From Capitulum mitella (lineage: Eukaryota > Arthropoda > Thecostraca > Pollicipedomorpha > Pollicipedidae), in assembly GCA_030062745.1 (NCBI GenBank), contig CP099841.1, positions 34,972,974 through 35,036,973 on the forward strand: 64,000 nt of DNA. The letters are read 5' to 3'. Below are positions 13,109 to 25,334 of this stretch, in pieces. The first letter of the stretch is position 1. Each line of letters starts with the position of its first letter. The position numbers and the translations under genes were made by a program. The notes under the pieces were generated by a model. That model searched no databases and was not told where the DNA came from. It saw nothing but the letters and a program-made list of their open reading frames with translations.

Positions 13109-13846
13109 GCCCGTCAATAAAGGCCATATTGAGGGTCGGCGCCGCCTGTCGCTCTCGATCGCAGACGGCCGCGGCCGACGCGTCGCGTCCGTCGACGCCT
13201 GGTCGGCCGCCAGATGGTGCTGCCACCTGTCACCGTAGACGGTACTGCGGCGCGCTGCAGCACTTTCTGACGTTAGGGCTCAGTCCGTTCTCGCCGTGGC
13301 AGTGGTGAGAACAGGGGCTTCGAACCTGTAAATGATTGCGTGATGATTGCATGATGAGATAACTTAGAAGCATTGTAAATGAATGCACGGATTATTTTTT
13401 TGTGCAAGTGAACTTCTGGCAGTTAGGCGCCACTCTCCAGTCAGTCGTCGTCCACTGAGATGCATGCATTCACGTGCAGGGCGATTCCCAACTGTGCTCA
13501 CAAGGCGGGACAGTTACAGAGGGAAGTTTTCCATATTGTGTGGCAAAGCTATTTTTAGCGTTTTTTTAACTTCACAGGATTTGGTATCTAATTTTCGGTA
13601 ATGTTTCGGGGCAGACGCACCGCAGCCCTCACGCGTCCACCGTCCTTGATTGGCGAGAGGTGCAGCATGAAAACTGAATATTACAGATGCATCGTGAACG
13701 TTTTGTTGGTACTGGTCCTTAACACAAAACTGCGTAATGTCCCGTGCATTCTTTTTGAAGAACACGATCTTGGAAGGTGATCATTTTTAGAAGCGCAGGG
13801 GGATGTCCGTTACGTTGTGACGGACCTTCCCGGACTTTTGTGAGAG

Positions 13847-13867
13847 GTTCGGTTCGGTTCGGTTCCT
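13847..13867. repeat. (GGTTC)n simple repeat
   Basis: Four GGTTC units in a row. Confidence 0.8.
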
Positions 13868-15489
13868 AGAACCCTAATGCGGTGTTTAAAACAGTCGCGT
13901 TCGGGAAACGACAGTCGGATCTGTATCTCGCACGTGACCCAGCGCTGAGGTACTTCATATAAGCGCGCCTGCACTGGCCGAAGTCGTTGTCGCTCCAAGA
14001 TAATTGAGCCTTGTGTCAGTTCAGGGACCGTCCTACAGGTTCCAAACTTTTTTATAACCAAGATGCAGTAAAGGTAGTCCAAGGGCACCTTATCATTGCT
14101 CAGGACCCTTCCATAGAGATTTGGTTTCCTATTTTGGCATTTTAAAGTATCGACAGAATAAACGGCACCAGCGCTATCACAAGACTTCATTGCTGGAGGA
14201 TGTTTGATAATTTATTGATGGTCAGAATAGCTAAGGGTCTTTGAAGTATCGGGGGAGTCTTTGACCTAGGCCAGGAGGCCCTAAGTTAGCTCGAGAACGT
14301 TTTGTTAGATCACGGCATCCTTTTATATTTAAGGAGATCATTTTGAAAGTGCGCAAGGCCCATGTTACTGGTGAGGGACTCCTCTTAAGATAGCTGCCAG
14401 GGTTTCGTTGATAGTTTAATAGACCATTTTGATTGTTCATTGAGCCTTCCGTAGGCAAGAGCCATTTTGATAGACAGCGCCTTTTTAATATATCATGGTT
14501 TGGTAAATAAGGGGTCTTTTTTGTTTCTTTACTTTTTCCTTGACTTCCTTCCGAGTGGGTTTCGTGTGCCGAAAAGAACTCCAGCATGGAGGACTGTGTG
14601 ATGTTCTCAGCCGCCCACACCGTCCTACGCCGTTGATAAAGCCGCCAAATCAAAAACGACGACGAATAGGTGGTTGACGGGCTCAGGTGGTGACTCTTGT
14701 ATTGCTGAAAGCTGTGAGATAAACATCGGGGCAGCAATTTTCGGCAGGTGCACTGGTGATTTATGATCCTTTGTGATTAAGGTGCACCCTTCGGGCATCC
14801 TGAAAGGGAATACTGCGCAGTGTGCTTCACATGCGTCACCACAGGGCTAGACTTTCATCGCTGACAGTAAACAGCGATCATCATTAGTTACGGACGCTCG
14901 GCTAATCACCTCTCGTGCTTCGAGTCATCTTAACGACTGGCTGAATCATGCTTCGATTGGGACGAGTTCAAACCAAAGTTCGGAGAATGCAGAATGCCAG
15001 GTACCACCCACGTTTCTCATATAAGTGCCAGTGCCAGTGCCAGTCATTTCCGTGCTGTGTGAAAAAACAGACGACCCGAAAGTTAATGCGACGTTTAATC
15101 TTGGTTTGTGATAGGCTCTGGCAAAACCACAACCATGATTTTCTTAAGGAATGTGGAAACCAATCCGGAGTCCAAATGCCCAGCCTTAACATATCGGAAC
15201 GAGAACTGCCGAAAGCTCGACAGGCCAATGGACTGGCCTCGGATGCGTTTTTGGAACAGACTGACGCCTTGGGTGCATCTTTTGATTGTGGCCCTTTTAT
15301 TTTGCAACGATGATTTGGAAACGGTGCGGAAACTGGCTGTCATCCCAGGTGGCATGTTGTGTCGTTTTTTTTATTTGGACTCCCCACTACCGCCGTGTCT
15401 GTCACCAGGCACACCCGCAGAAGACTGGCGGTTGACCGTTAGCCCGCAGCGAAAACGTCCCGGTGATCTGCTCTCAACCACTATCCTCT

Positions 15490-15765
15490 AGAGGTGTCCC
15501 GGTCCTGGGTGTGCCTCTGGGGCGCCCCAGTCCGGGCTGTAGCCTCTGTAGACGCTCCAGTCCAGTCTATATCCTCTGGGGATGTCCCAGAACAGTCTGT
15601 ATCCTTTGGAGGCGTTCCAGTCAAGGCTGCGTAGCCTCTGGAGATGTCTGGGCTGTGTTCCCTGGAGACGCCCCAGTCTGGACTGTACCCTCTGGAGACG
15701 CCCCAGGCCAGTCTGTATCCTATGAAGACGCTCCAATCAAGGCTGTATCTTGGGGAGACCGGGCC
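15490..15765. repeat. About 30-33-bp minisatellite, 8-9 copies
   Basis: Degenerate units with core CCTCTGGAGACGCCCCAGTC followed by a CTGTA-like segment. It ends about 440 bp before the Cys-rich exon. Confidence 0.75.
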
Positions 15766-16200
15766 GTGCCCTTCGGCGGTGTCCGTCGGTCGGCGCCGGA
15801 CGGTTATCTATCGGGCCGGCCCTGGGCGCTAATGGTCCGCGCCGGAGTCACGCTGGGGGGAAGGGACGGGGGGGGTGGCTCTGTAGGAGCGGCGGCGGCT
15901 CATATGACGGCAGCGGCGCACCCGGGGGAACAGCAGAACCAGTCTGACGAAGCGGACCGATGCAGCGTCGCGGGAGATTGCGGGGCCTCGGTCCAGCGGG
16001 CTGGCTTTACAACACCGAGGGGCTCTTGTGTCAGTAACAAACGTCTATACATTATGTTTCGCTGGTCATTTGGGACAGTTTATTCCGAAGCCCGGCGGGA
16101 CTCTGATGTCTCGCTGTTTCTCTGACTGACATTGCAGTCAGATGCTTGAACCGATATGCTTGAACCATCGGTACTGACGATGCCGCTCGGTTCGTTTCAG

Positions 16201-16286
16201 AGTGTAGTCATCTCGGAGGCCGACAGCGGACAGCCTTGTCTCAACTGTCACGAGAAGTGTTCGGGCTTCACGCACCATCCCTGGAG
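16201..16286 (+). CDS. Lmpt: Limpet exon: N-terminal half of Cys-rich module
   Basis: Acceptor TTCGTTTCAG ends at 16200 and donor GTGAGG starts at 16287. The exon encodes 28 full codons plus AG of a split codon. The peptide runs from SVVISEADSG through the zinc-type pattern C-L-N-C-H-E-K-C and ends in GF-x3-H-x-W. The split codon is completed by the first base of exon 46254 (AG|G = Arg), giving the family signature W-R-K-I-C. CX2CX3C-GF-x-H-x-W followed by KICxxCKC is characteristic of Testin, LMCD1 and Limpet N-termini. Start phase 0 fits 9169-9216 and 1873-2055. Read-through of the donor would hit TGA at 16288-16290. Confidence 0.92.
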
Positions 16287-16608
16287 GTGAGGCCGGCCGC
16301 CAGCCGCGAAGTGTCACCGTCACCGGCGGCGTCGGGTGAGGTGAGGCCGGCCGCCAGCCGCGAAGTGTCACCGTCACCGGCGGCGTCGGGTGAGGTGAGG
16401 CCGGCCGCCAGCCGCGGAGTGTCACCGTCACCGGCGGCGTCGGGTGAGGTGAGGCCGGCCGCCAGCCGCGGAGTGTCACCGTCACCGGCGGCGTCGGGTG
16501 AGGTGAGGCCGGCCGCCAGCCGCGGAGTGTCACCGTCACCGGCGGCGTCGGGTGAGGTGAGGCCGGCCGCCAGCCGCGGAGTGTCACCGTCACCGGCGGC
16601 GTCGGGTG
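16287..16608. repeat. 54-bp minisatellite, six copies, beginning at the splice donor
   Basis: Near-identical units start at 16287, 16341, 16395, 16449, 16503 and 16557. Each opens with GTGAGGCCGGCCGCC, so the donor GTGAGG of the preceding exon is the first base of unit one and is copied in the others. Only a few substitutions separate the copies (for example CGCGAAG against CGCGGAG), so the array is young. Confidence 0.95.
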
Positions 16609-17850
16609 GTCCGCCGAGGTTTGCCTATGATCCCGGATGTCTGGTTTTCTTTCCCATGGTCGTTGGTCCAAAAGCTGGTGTCAGCCAATTATGCAATAGC
16701 TTGACTTGTGCTGCCGGTGAAGGCCTTCTTTGCGAAAAAATAACTCAGAGCTTGGACGCGACGATCATCGGAAACCGAGCGGGATCTGTGAGACCACCAG
16801 TGCGTCGTTATCTATGGACGGAAGCTGTCGCGCGCAGCCCCGTCCTGCCGGCGGCCGCCTGCGGTGGGCCGAGATTTCCTCTTCCGCCGTCACCGCTTCC
16901 CCTGCCAGCTGCCATACCCACGGCCGGTCACGTCGACACCACGCATCGCGTATGTCTTTCATGCCCCCCCCCCCTACGACACCGCGGTGACATCCACGCA
17001 AGACGCCTTGGAATGGTTTAGTCCACAGAAAGTCCCAGAAGAGCTCATATGTAGAAGCGAATGCTTCGATAACTGTGGTGTGTTTCGGCGACTACAAAGC
17101 TGGAGAGTAGCTGCATCGACTCGGGAAGGTTACTCACCCGGCCAGGCGGCTTCTGTTTAGAAAACACTCGTTATCTTCTGCCGACGTGGTGCTGAAAAGA
17201 CTTGAGAGGGAGACAACAACATGACCAAATTCTCCCCGTAATCACTAGGTTCAATCCGACAGTCGTGTGCCGAGCTTGACAGACGGTTCCCCCTGTTTGG
17301 CGCAGCCGTCCTGCACTGTGTAGATCCTCCCCGACGGTTGCATTCGCGGAGACTGTGACCTGTGCCTTGCCTCAGCAGTGGTTCTGACACATCCACATGG
17401 ACCAGTCGACATATGGAGCGGGACAGACACGGAACGTCCCCGCGCAATGACATACTTCCTTAACCCACGCGTCGTTTGCTGTCTGAACCTCTTCCATGGT
17501 CACCGACGTGCTTTTCTAACGAAGTCGACGCTGCAGAACAAGGCAGCTTACAAATTAAAATGAAGGCCCATGTGAATCAGGCTAAGGCCTCGGTGCACCA
17601 CCGTTTCTGAAGGCCGCTCTGTGCGCCGTGTCGCCCTGTATGCCGAATTTATGCCCCAAGTCAGCCGACTAAACTGCTCGTTTCCGTGAAGGTGGCACCC
17701 GGGACTCGTCACGAGCTGTGAACGCGACACAATACGACCCATTACTCAGGGGAGAACGTACTCGGGACCATTTCGGTGGCGTCTCCACGATCGTCGCTAT
17801 TTTTACCGGAGTGAGTTGGCATCGCCCTCCCTCCCAACGTCGTGCCCGGG

Positions 17851-18135
17851 GCGCCAGTATGACTGAGGGCCGAACGGAGGTCCGGGAAGCCAGTCTGACT
17901 GAGGGCCGTACAGAGGTCCGGGGCGCCAGTCTGACTGAGGGCCGGACGGAGGTCCGGGGCGCCAGTCTGACTGAGGGCCGAACGGAGGTCCGGGAAGCCA
18001 GTCTGACTGAGGGCCGTACAGAGGTCCGGGAAGCCAGTCTGACTGAGGGCCGGACGGAGGTCCGGACGCCAGTCTGACTGGGGGCCGGACGGAGGTCCGG
18101 ACGCCAGTCTGACTGGGGGCCGCACATAATTCCGG
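17851..18135. repeat. 36-bp minisatellite, about 8 copies
   Basis: Core AGTCTGACTGAGGGCCG recurs every 36 bp, followed by GGAGGTCCGG. Because 36 is divisible by three, open frames persist on both strands; these are not genes. Confidence 0.9.
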
Positions 18136-18779
18136 GGCGCTATTTCGTCTGAGGTTCGGATGCTGATGAGGCCCGAGGCTCCAATAATGTGGTGTATTCA
18201 GTAACTGTAGTTCAACGTTTCCTAATTTTAATGTTTTTATATCTGGCATGCATTTGTGTTCTTGGGTTGTGTGACCGCGCTGTCCGCAGAAACACGTCGT
18301 CCGCTCCTCTTACCAACGTTTTGAAGATGCCGCCGCGGAGGACGGACGACCGATCAGCGATGCTGGTGTTGGCTTCATTTGACGGCGTAGTTTAGTAGCG
18401 AGGCGAGCCGCCATGCGAGTAGAAACACCACCGTGCAATTCACGCCGATGTTCCGTGCCGGCATGCACGTGGCGCCGACGGCGACAGCCGTTCGATTAGT
18501 TATGCTCTGGCTCCTCTCGCGTGCATGCCAGCACGTCGCCGGCCGGCCGTACGCGCTGCTCTGCCGCTCTGCCGGGCGGAGCGGGGCGGGCCAGGCGGCG
18601 ACAGACGTCGGCCGCCGGCTGACGGCTGTCTACCGCGGACGGCCGGACAGCCGCCCGGTGGAAACACAGACGGTCGGCGCTCTGCCGGCCGAGTGCTGGA
18701 GGACATTGCGAGGCGAGGCAGGCGATGATTGATTGGTCAGGAGTCGCCAAACGGTCAGAATACACCCGCGAGGCCGAGG

Positions 18780-18985
18780 GCATTCAGCAAGCAGCAGACC
18801 ATCAGCAGTCAGTCGACAATCAAAAGACCGTCGGCAGACAGTGAGCGCACAGTCGTGAAACAGAAGGCAGTCGACAGACAATTAGCAGACCGTCGCCGGA
18901 AAATCAGGACACACATTTAGCGTATTTCCGACAATCGCCCTGCAGACAGTCGGCAGACAGTCCGCAGACAGTCGTCAGACGGCCG
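18780..18985. repeat. Degenerate CAGACAGTCG-rich repeat
   Basis: Irregular recurrences of AGACAGTC, GCAGACAGT and close variants, without a fixed period. Confidence 0.55.
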
Positions 18986-19930
18986 GCGACGGGCGCTCGG
19001 CAGCTCGCCGGCGCGGCCGCCGCCGTCCCGGCCCCGTGACGGATGAGCTCTGCTCTGCCGGCTGTCGCGCGCTGCTCGGCATCACCGGCCGTGGTCGCCG
19101 CCGCCTGGCCGGCTGTCGGTGCCGCGGCGCCGCCGGCTTCATCAGCGCCGCCCGCGACGCCTCGGCCGCCACCGCCCGCCGCCGGCGACGGCGACGTAAT
19201 CGCCGGTAAGGTCTGGGCTACGGCGGCGGCTGGTGAGGGTGTTTGCGCGCTGAGCAGGTGCTTCTTGGCCGTCATTGTGGCGTGAAGTGCGTGGCACGGA
19301 CGTTGTGCGTCGCGATTACAGAGCTCGCACCAAAAAATAACAAGCTGTCCTCGCAGACGGAATTTTCGGGTTCATAAATATCCCTGCATGCATTCCTCGC
19401 GCACTGTTCGCTGCCAAATCCCCTGATCGCAAAATTGGCGGCCGAGCCAGCCGCCAAGGCGGCGTCAGTCACCCACGACTACGCTGGATTAATTTGTCAC
19501 TTTCGGCGTCGGCGTGACGTCACAGACCAGCTGTCTGAACTTCGCCGGGCTGCCGACGGGCACGTCTGCCGGCCCGAGCTTCCGCCGCGGGCCGTCTGAA
19601 GCTCGAGCTGTCGGAGCGGATTGCCGTTCTGTAGCGTAATTTTATGAATAAAGGGGGCTGTAGGTGCAACCTCAGGATTTCAAAGTGCAATCCCATTGGG
19701 TCCAAATGTAGCCCCATCTAAGAAAATTCCTTCTGGTGCCTGATCCTGAACATAACTTACTGCTGGTACTGTTGACCAATAATGAGATTTGTATATACAG
19801 GATATGACGAAAACTTGAGTTCCATCAGCGGTGTTCATTGTTTATGGACGCTTCGAGTAGCAGTTTCTTTCTCCGTGCGCTTAGAGCATGTTATCATTTA
19901 CCTATATGTTTGCAGACGTGTGCAGATGTC

Positions 19931-20250
19931 AGACAAAAGTTGACATCCAAGACTGCAAGCTAGAACTTGATCAGTTCAGTTCAAAACATGGGTTCATGGT
20001 GAAACATTCCCTTTAAGATGAGATTTTCAGTCCTTTGAGATTAAGACGAGATTTTCGGACCACACGACATCGTCATGGCTACATACTGCACAGTCCAGGG
20101 GTAAGGGCGCTCAGTGCAGTGTGCACTCATGACGATGTTTGGTCCAGGAGAATAAACCTCATTTTAAATGGAATGTTTCGTCACGAGCACATGTTTTGAG
20201 CTGAACGAATCAAGTTTTAGCCTGCAGTCTTGGACGTGAACTTTTCGTGA
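19931..20250. mobile_element. Imperfect long inverted repeat (foldback / MITE-like)
   Basis: The left arm (about 19931-20077) is matched by its reverse complement on the right (about 20110-20250). Examples are ATCCAAGACTGCA against TGCAGTCTTGGA, and ACCACACGACATCGTCATG against CATGACGATGTTTGGT. The loop is about 30 nt. The left arm has a short internal duplication of a GAGATTTTCNG unit. No terminal motif or target-site duplication could be fixed, so the class is unknown. RNA from it would form a long hairpin. Confidence 0.7.
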
Positions 20251-21240
20251 GCAGTTCCAAAACTGTAAACCTTTAGAGTTTCGCACGATTTTTCAGCGGA
20301 TTTCCCCTTTGTCCTATTAAACTGTGTCCTGTTGTCAGCTGTTGCGTAACTGTTTGAGCTGGCTCAGACCAATGAACATTAGCAGAACACCTGCATTTCG
20401 CCTCACTATTGAATCATTTCGGAAAGCGGTTTTTAGTTATTTATAGTTTTAGGTACTTCTGTTTATCAGGAAATTAGTGCTGAGGACGATATCAGCAACA
20501 CGTATTGTGTTTGTGAGCGTATTTAGCACGACTTTTTGGCTTGTAATGTCGCCTTTTCAGTGCTTATGTATTGGTCCAGCATGGCCCCAGCCAGTGCAGT
20601 CCGTATTCATTCATTTGGTTCATTCATGTGAAATGTACATGCAAAGTGTCAGCTTGGAGCGCAGATGTGTTAAGCTTGATTCTAGGCTGTCTCGCCGCTG
20701 CACAGCCTGTCAGTATTTGAAGGCTGAAGGCCGAGGTTTTTACTGTTGTGCAAAATAAGGTGGATCAAATCCGAGGAGAAAAAGTGAGAGTAGGTTGGGT
20801 TATCAAGGGATAACATAAGTATGACCCCATTGGAAACCAAAAAGTCGCACCTCTGCTGCCGTGGGGGGCAAATCTGCGTCCTCCCCTGCCAGACTGGCGA
20901 GAGTCTGCTGCGCTCGGCCGGCGCATACGCCCTGTGCGTCCGCAGCGTCCTGATTCCCGCCGCAATCTGGTGCGGGATTGATTCGGCCAGTGCGTGTGCG
21001 GGGGAGGGCGCCGTTATCAGGTGGCCGCCAGGCGTGCGGCTCTGTCCGTCTCATTGGTTCCAGCCCGGGGCCGGCCGGTCGGAGCGGCGGCGATCGTGGC
21101 CAGCTGCCGGCGCCTGCCTTTCTGGCGAGACTCATCGCCGTCACTGCTGCAGAACTGCGGCACCATTACCGCGCAGGAGCTGCAGGCGCCGGCCTCTCGG
21201 TCGCGTGCGGACGGCGGCGGGCGGCGCCGGAACGCGAGCG

Positions 21241-21642
21241 TCGGTTTGTGCAGCTTCGCGCTAATAGAGCGCCAGTTTGTCGCTCCGCGCCGATAGAGCG
21301 TCGGTTTGTGCCGCTCCGCGTCGATAGAGCGCCGGTTTGTGCCGCTCCGCGCCGATAGAGCGCCGGTTTGTGCCGCTCCGCGCCGATAGAGCGTCGGTTT
21401 GTGTCCGCTCCGCGCCGATAGAGCGTCGGTTTGTGCCGCTCCGCAGCGATAGAGCGTCGGTTTGTGCCGCTCCGCGCCGATAGAGCGTCGGTTTGTGCCG
21501 CTCCGCGCCGATAGAGCGTCGGTTTGTGCCGCTCTGCGCCGATAGAGCGTCGGTTTGTGCCGCTCCGCGCCGATAGAGCGTCGGTTTGTGCCGCTCTGCG
21601 CCGATAGAGCGCCGGTTTGTGCCGCTGCGCGCCGATGGAGCG
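21241..21642. repeat. 30-bp minisatellite, 13 copies
   Basis: Unit CGGTTTGTGCCGCTCCGCG plus CCGATAGAGCGT, with one copy lengthened by a single base near 21400. The unit length gives stop-free - strand frames that look like a repetitive protein but have no gene context. Confidence 0.95.
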
Positions 21643-22264
21643 GCGCGGCGGCCGGCGGCCTCGGCCGGGCACTTGGCAGACCGGCGCCGTTTGGAGGAGG
21701 CCCAGCGCTGGTAACAGTCATATTTTGACAGGCCAGGCACGCCGTGGCCCATGAGGCATGGCGTGGCTGGCTCAGCTCGGCCGGCTCGGCCCCGCCCGGG
21801 GGGCGTGCCGGCCCGGCTGAGCACGGCTTCCGGCCCGGGGCACAGACCGTACCTGGCTCCGCGTAGGCCGCGAAAACATCATCAATGCTCAGAGCAATGT
21901 GGAAGAGGGGTGGATACATGATCACGCTGGTATCTTCCAGGGTTTTCAATGGGGTTCTACAGTTTGTGTATTTGCCCAGTAGTTCACCGGTTTCCCGATT
22001 AACTTGTCTTCTGTCACTGTTTGGCACTTAAGCCATCTCCTGTGCGGTCAGGTAACTATAATGACCCAGATCAGTGATGAAATCGCCTGCACCTGCGCCC
22101 GCGAGGAATCCCGTCCCGCCAGCCACACCTAGCCTGACCAGTGCCGTGGCTAGTCGGCCAGGCCGTTCGCCGTTCACTCCTGTATGGGTGTCGGCCTCCG
22201 CCGGTGAGCACAGGAGGCATCGATAACGAAGCGGCAACCTTTGTCCCATCAGTCTGTTGCAGTC

Positions 22265-22363
22265 TCGAGGTCACCGTCACACCATTGTGGCGCCGTCCAG
22301 AGGTCACCGTCACGCCAGTCTGGCGTGGTCCTGAGGTCACCGTGATACCAGTCTGGTGTTGTC
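22265..22363. repeat. 33-bp minisatellite, 3 copies
   Basis: Three tandem units beginning GAGGTCACCGT, with a CCAGTCTGG-type centre. Confidence 0.85.
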
Positions 22364-22423
22364 TGGGGGTCGGCGGGGACTCTTCCCACTTGGCGGCCGC
22401 CTTCTGTCGACGTCTCTCGGTCC

Positions 22424-22655
22424 TGCATAAATGTCCGGACATTCAAAGGACGCCTCCAGGCCCTGCAGAGTTGTCCGGGCATTCAAGGACACCTTTCGGT
22501 CCTGCAGAGTTGCCGGGACATTCATGGACATCTCTCGGCCCATCTAAGTTGTCCGTACCTTCACGGACACCTCCCCGCCCTGCAGAGTTGTCCGGACATT
22601 CACGGACACCCTCCGATCCCACAGAGATATCCGGACATTCATGAACACCTCCCGG
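22424..22655. repeat. 39-bp minisatellite, 6 copies
   Basis: Units start CCTGCAGAGTTGTCCGGACA and continue TTCACGGACACCTC; copies differ by scattered substitutions. Confidence 0.85.
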
Positions 22656-22762
22656 CTCTACCGCGCTGAGCGGCAGTTCGGCGGCAGTTCGGCGGCGGGT
22701 CGGCAGAGAACGGCGCTCTGACGAGTCGAGACTGCCGACGGTAAACAGCGCGGACGACGTTA

Positions 22763-22988
22763 ACAGATGGAGCGCCCGCCACTCTGAATCAGCGGCTCGC
22801 CAACAGTTGGAACACCAATCAGTATGAATCAGAGTCCCGGCAACAGGTGGAACGCCGGCCGCTCCGATTCAGAGGCCCGGCAACAGATGGAACACCGGCT
22901 TCTCTAAATCAGAGGCCCGGCAACAGATGGAACGCCGGCCAGTCTGTCCCAGAAGCCCGACAACAGATGGACCAGCGATCACGCTAGA
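22763..22988. repeat. 40-bp minisatellite, 5-6 copies
   Basis: Units start ACAGATGGAACGCCGGCC and end CAGAGGCCCGGCA. Confidence 0.85.
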
Positions 22989-24550
22989 GTTCTGAGCCGG
23001 AGATCCGGCATTGGCCGGCGTTGGAGCCGGACTCGGTCGGAGCGGCTGCCGATACAGGAAATCGGCCATGGGCTCCGGGAACAGATCTCTGACATCACAG
23101 ATTCCTCACGGACCACGTTTGTAGCTATTACCGCAGTGTCTTTCCCAGCTGTTGTTTCGGTTCAGCTGCGCTGCACACAATACCACAGACACTTTTTCTC
23201 TGAGGTAACCGATCGAGGGCCGCAAGTAACGGGCATAATCCTGGTGAACTCGGCTCGCCGGAGCGGGGGCTGTTCTGACGGTCGTCTTCAGTTGCAGACG
23301 CTGGAAGGGCGTCTCTGTGCGCGCAACTTGGCGCGCTCTCGTGTCCAGGAGTGGCGGTGGACTGTGCCTTCTCTGAACAGCCGTCCGTGTGATTAGTGCG
23401 AACGCGGTCTGCCACGCCGGCTCCGTGGCTCTGTCGCGGCTGAGACGGCCGCGGCGGACGGACCGCGGGCTCTGCTTCCGCGGCAGATCCTGCCGGAAGC
23501 CCGACCCTCTCGGGCGTCACTCTGTCAGGCGCGGCCGTTCAGCTGCGGCGACAGCGCTTTGTTCAGAGACCTGCCGCACTCCAGATTATCGATGGACATG
23601 CATGTGGGTGAGGCAGGGACGGGACTTCGTGGGTCCAAAACTTTAGGCAGAGCCTTTGAGACATCGTGCCAAAATCAGAAGTTTGGGTACTACTTTCCGA
23701 AGTTTTCAGACCTGAAGACATTTTGTTGTCAGAATTTTTGAACTGGGTGGAATGAGTTGTTTTCTTCTCAGATCCACAAAAGGAGCCCTTTCTCGTACAC
23801 CGACCAAGTACCCAGTCATAATACTGCGTAGTAATGATTTTCACGGTGTATCAAACATCAAAATTTCAACCTACTGCACATTCCGGAACAGCAATGCAAT
23901 GTTTCTCTCAGTTCAGACTGGAACTGTGCATCTGAGTGTGCATCATGTAAGCCTCTTTTGTAGTGGTCTGTGTATACTGCCACTCTGACCACACACCAAG
24001 GCATGCTTAATTTTGCTTCTGTTCTCAATTTTTCATTCTTTTCTCATCATCCTCCGGTCACGAAAGTAAAATTCCGACCTTGGGCCGTGCGGTTCGCTGG
24101 CAACATTTCCCGTCAGATGGTCCTCCGCCATCTGTGCGAGATGACGGCGCCAGAGGACCGTAAATGTCGACTCGGGTGACAGGGGTGATATATGCCTCCC
24201 CGGTGCCGAACGGTGGTGCGGTGGTGGCGGTGAGCAGATCCCTTTCGACGGGCTCTGGTCATTTCGTAGGTATGGGAATACGAAGAGAGGCTATGAAGGA
24301 GAGGAGTTACCGGTAAACAGGTTAAACAGGGATTCGGGATTATCTCGAGGCCGAGAGAGTGGCTGTGGTCCGTTTCCGTTCGTGTCAGCCGTGCCGCGGC
24401 CCGGCCATGAGCAGGCAGGTGTCAGATTACGAGCCAGCTCGCTCCGCAGGTTCGGGGTGCGGTGGCCAGAGGATGCGTACTTCAGCCGGATAAAATAGTC
24501 GTACTTATGCAGGCCACTAGGGAGAAAATCCCCCAGTGTTCTACTGCTTG

Positions 24551-24572
24551 ATGTGTGTGTGTGTGTGTGTGT
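24551..24572. repeat. (TG)n microsatellite
   Basis: About ten uninterrupted TG units. Confidence 0.95.
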
Positions 24573-25334
24573 TTATTTTTCCGTCTGAAAGACACTGCCG
24601 GCAGTAGCACGAAGGGCCTTCGCGTTTGCCTGCCGTTCGGGTCCTGGGATCTTCTCTGGCAGAGCCGGGGGGAATAATCCGGCATTGTTTGGCATAACGA
24701 TCGGGCCGCGGGTCTCTGGCGGTAATGTTTCGCCGCGGCGCGCCGGCCACCCGCGCCGCCGCCGGATGCGGTTGTCGTGTGGCGCGGCGGGGTGCCGCCA
24801 GGTGGCAGGTCGGGCGGCCGGCCGGTCAGCTGGCCGGCCGCCGCGCGGCGCCAGTTCAAAGCCGCGCCGGCGCCCGGCTGACGGCGGCGGTCCGCTCTGG
24901 CGTCGGGTGCGGCGCGCCGGTCGCGAGCCCGCCAGCGCTGCCAGCACGACGCCGCTCAGCCGGCCAACTGGCAGCGCGCGCCCGCCGCATTGAATGAGAG
25001 ATCGGCGCCCATTTGCGCAACGGCGGCTGCGAGCGCGTCGCGAGGCCCTGCTCGGCCCGCTATGAGTCGGCCTGCGGTGCGACGCCGTCCGGTGTGCGTC
25101 AGAGAGGTGTGAAAGTCAGGCGGTGGCAGCGGGGCGCCGGAGGAGGCGGGCTGGCCGCCGGAGGTGCAGCGTGGCGCGGCCCGGCCAGCCTGGCGCTGCT
25201 GGAGCCGGCCGACGGCGCGGAACGACCGAGCTCCCAGTGGAGCTGCGACGCAGTGAGCGAGGCACGGATCCGGAGAGCTGCGGCTGGTGGTCGGAGCCCG
25301 GACGGGCCGCGGTGTGGTGACGGCCGGCGCCGAG

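Larger units (their letters stand above)
9217..16200 (+). other. Lmpt: Intron 1 (about 7 kb)
   Basis: Starts GTGAGT and ends TTTCGTTTCAG. It contains CpG-rich patches (10.68-11.0 kb and 12.65-13.27 kb), a TATA/MEF2-like site at 13.1 kb, a tRNA-like segment near 12.4 kb, a short GGTTC repeat near 13.85 kb and a minisatellite at 15.49-15.76 kb. No coding exon is recognised. Two adjacent - strand open frames (about 13.81-14.74 kb) are not convincing genes. Confidence 0.6.

Noticed and set aside
13810..14737. Two adjacent - strand open frames (168 and 126 codons) in non-repetitive DNA
   Set aside because: Length is within chance expectation for 64 kb, no recognised domain, and no link between the frames. 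Could be an unknown element; unproven.
19043..19205. Ala/Pro-rich ATG frame ending at a GTAAGG donor
   Set aside because: Ends in phase 1, while the next exon (46254) needs phase 2; composition is typical of GC-rich noise.
21017..22027. 336-codon - strand open frame with repeated NRRSIGAERHKPTLYRR-type motif
   Set aside because: Product of the 30-bp array; similar frames exist in the other phases.
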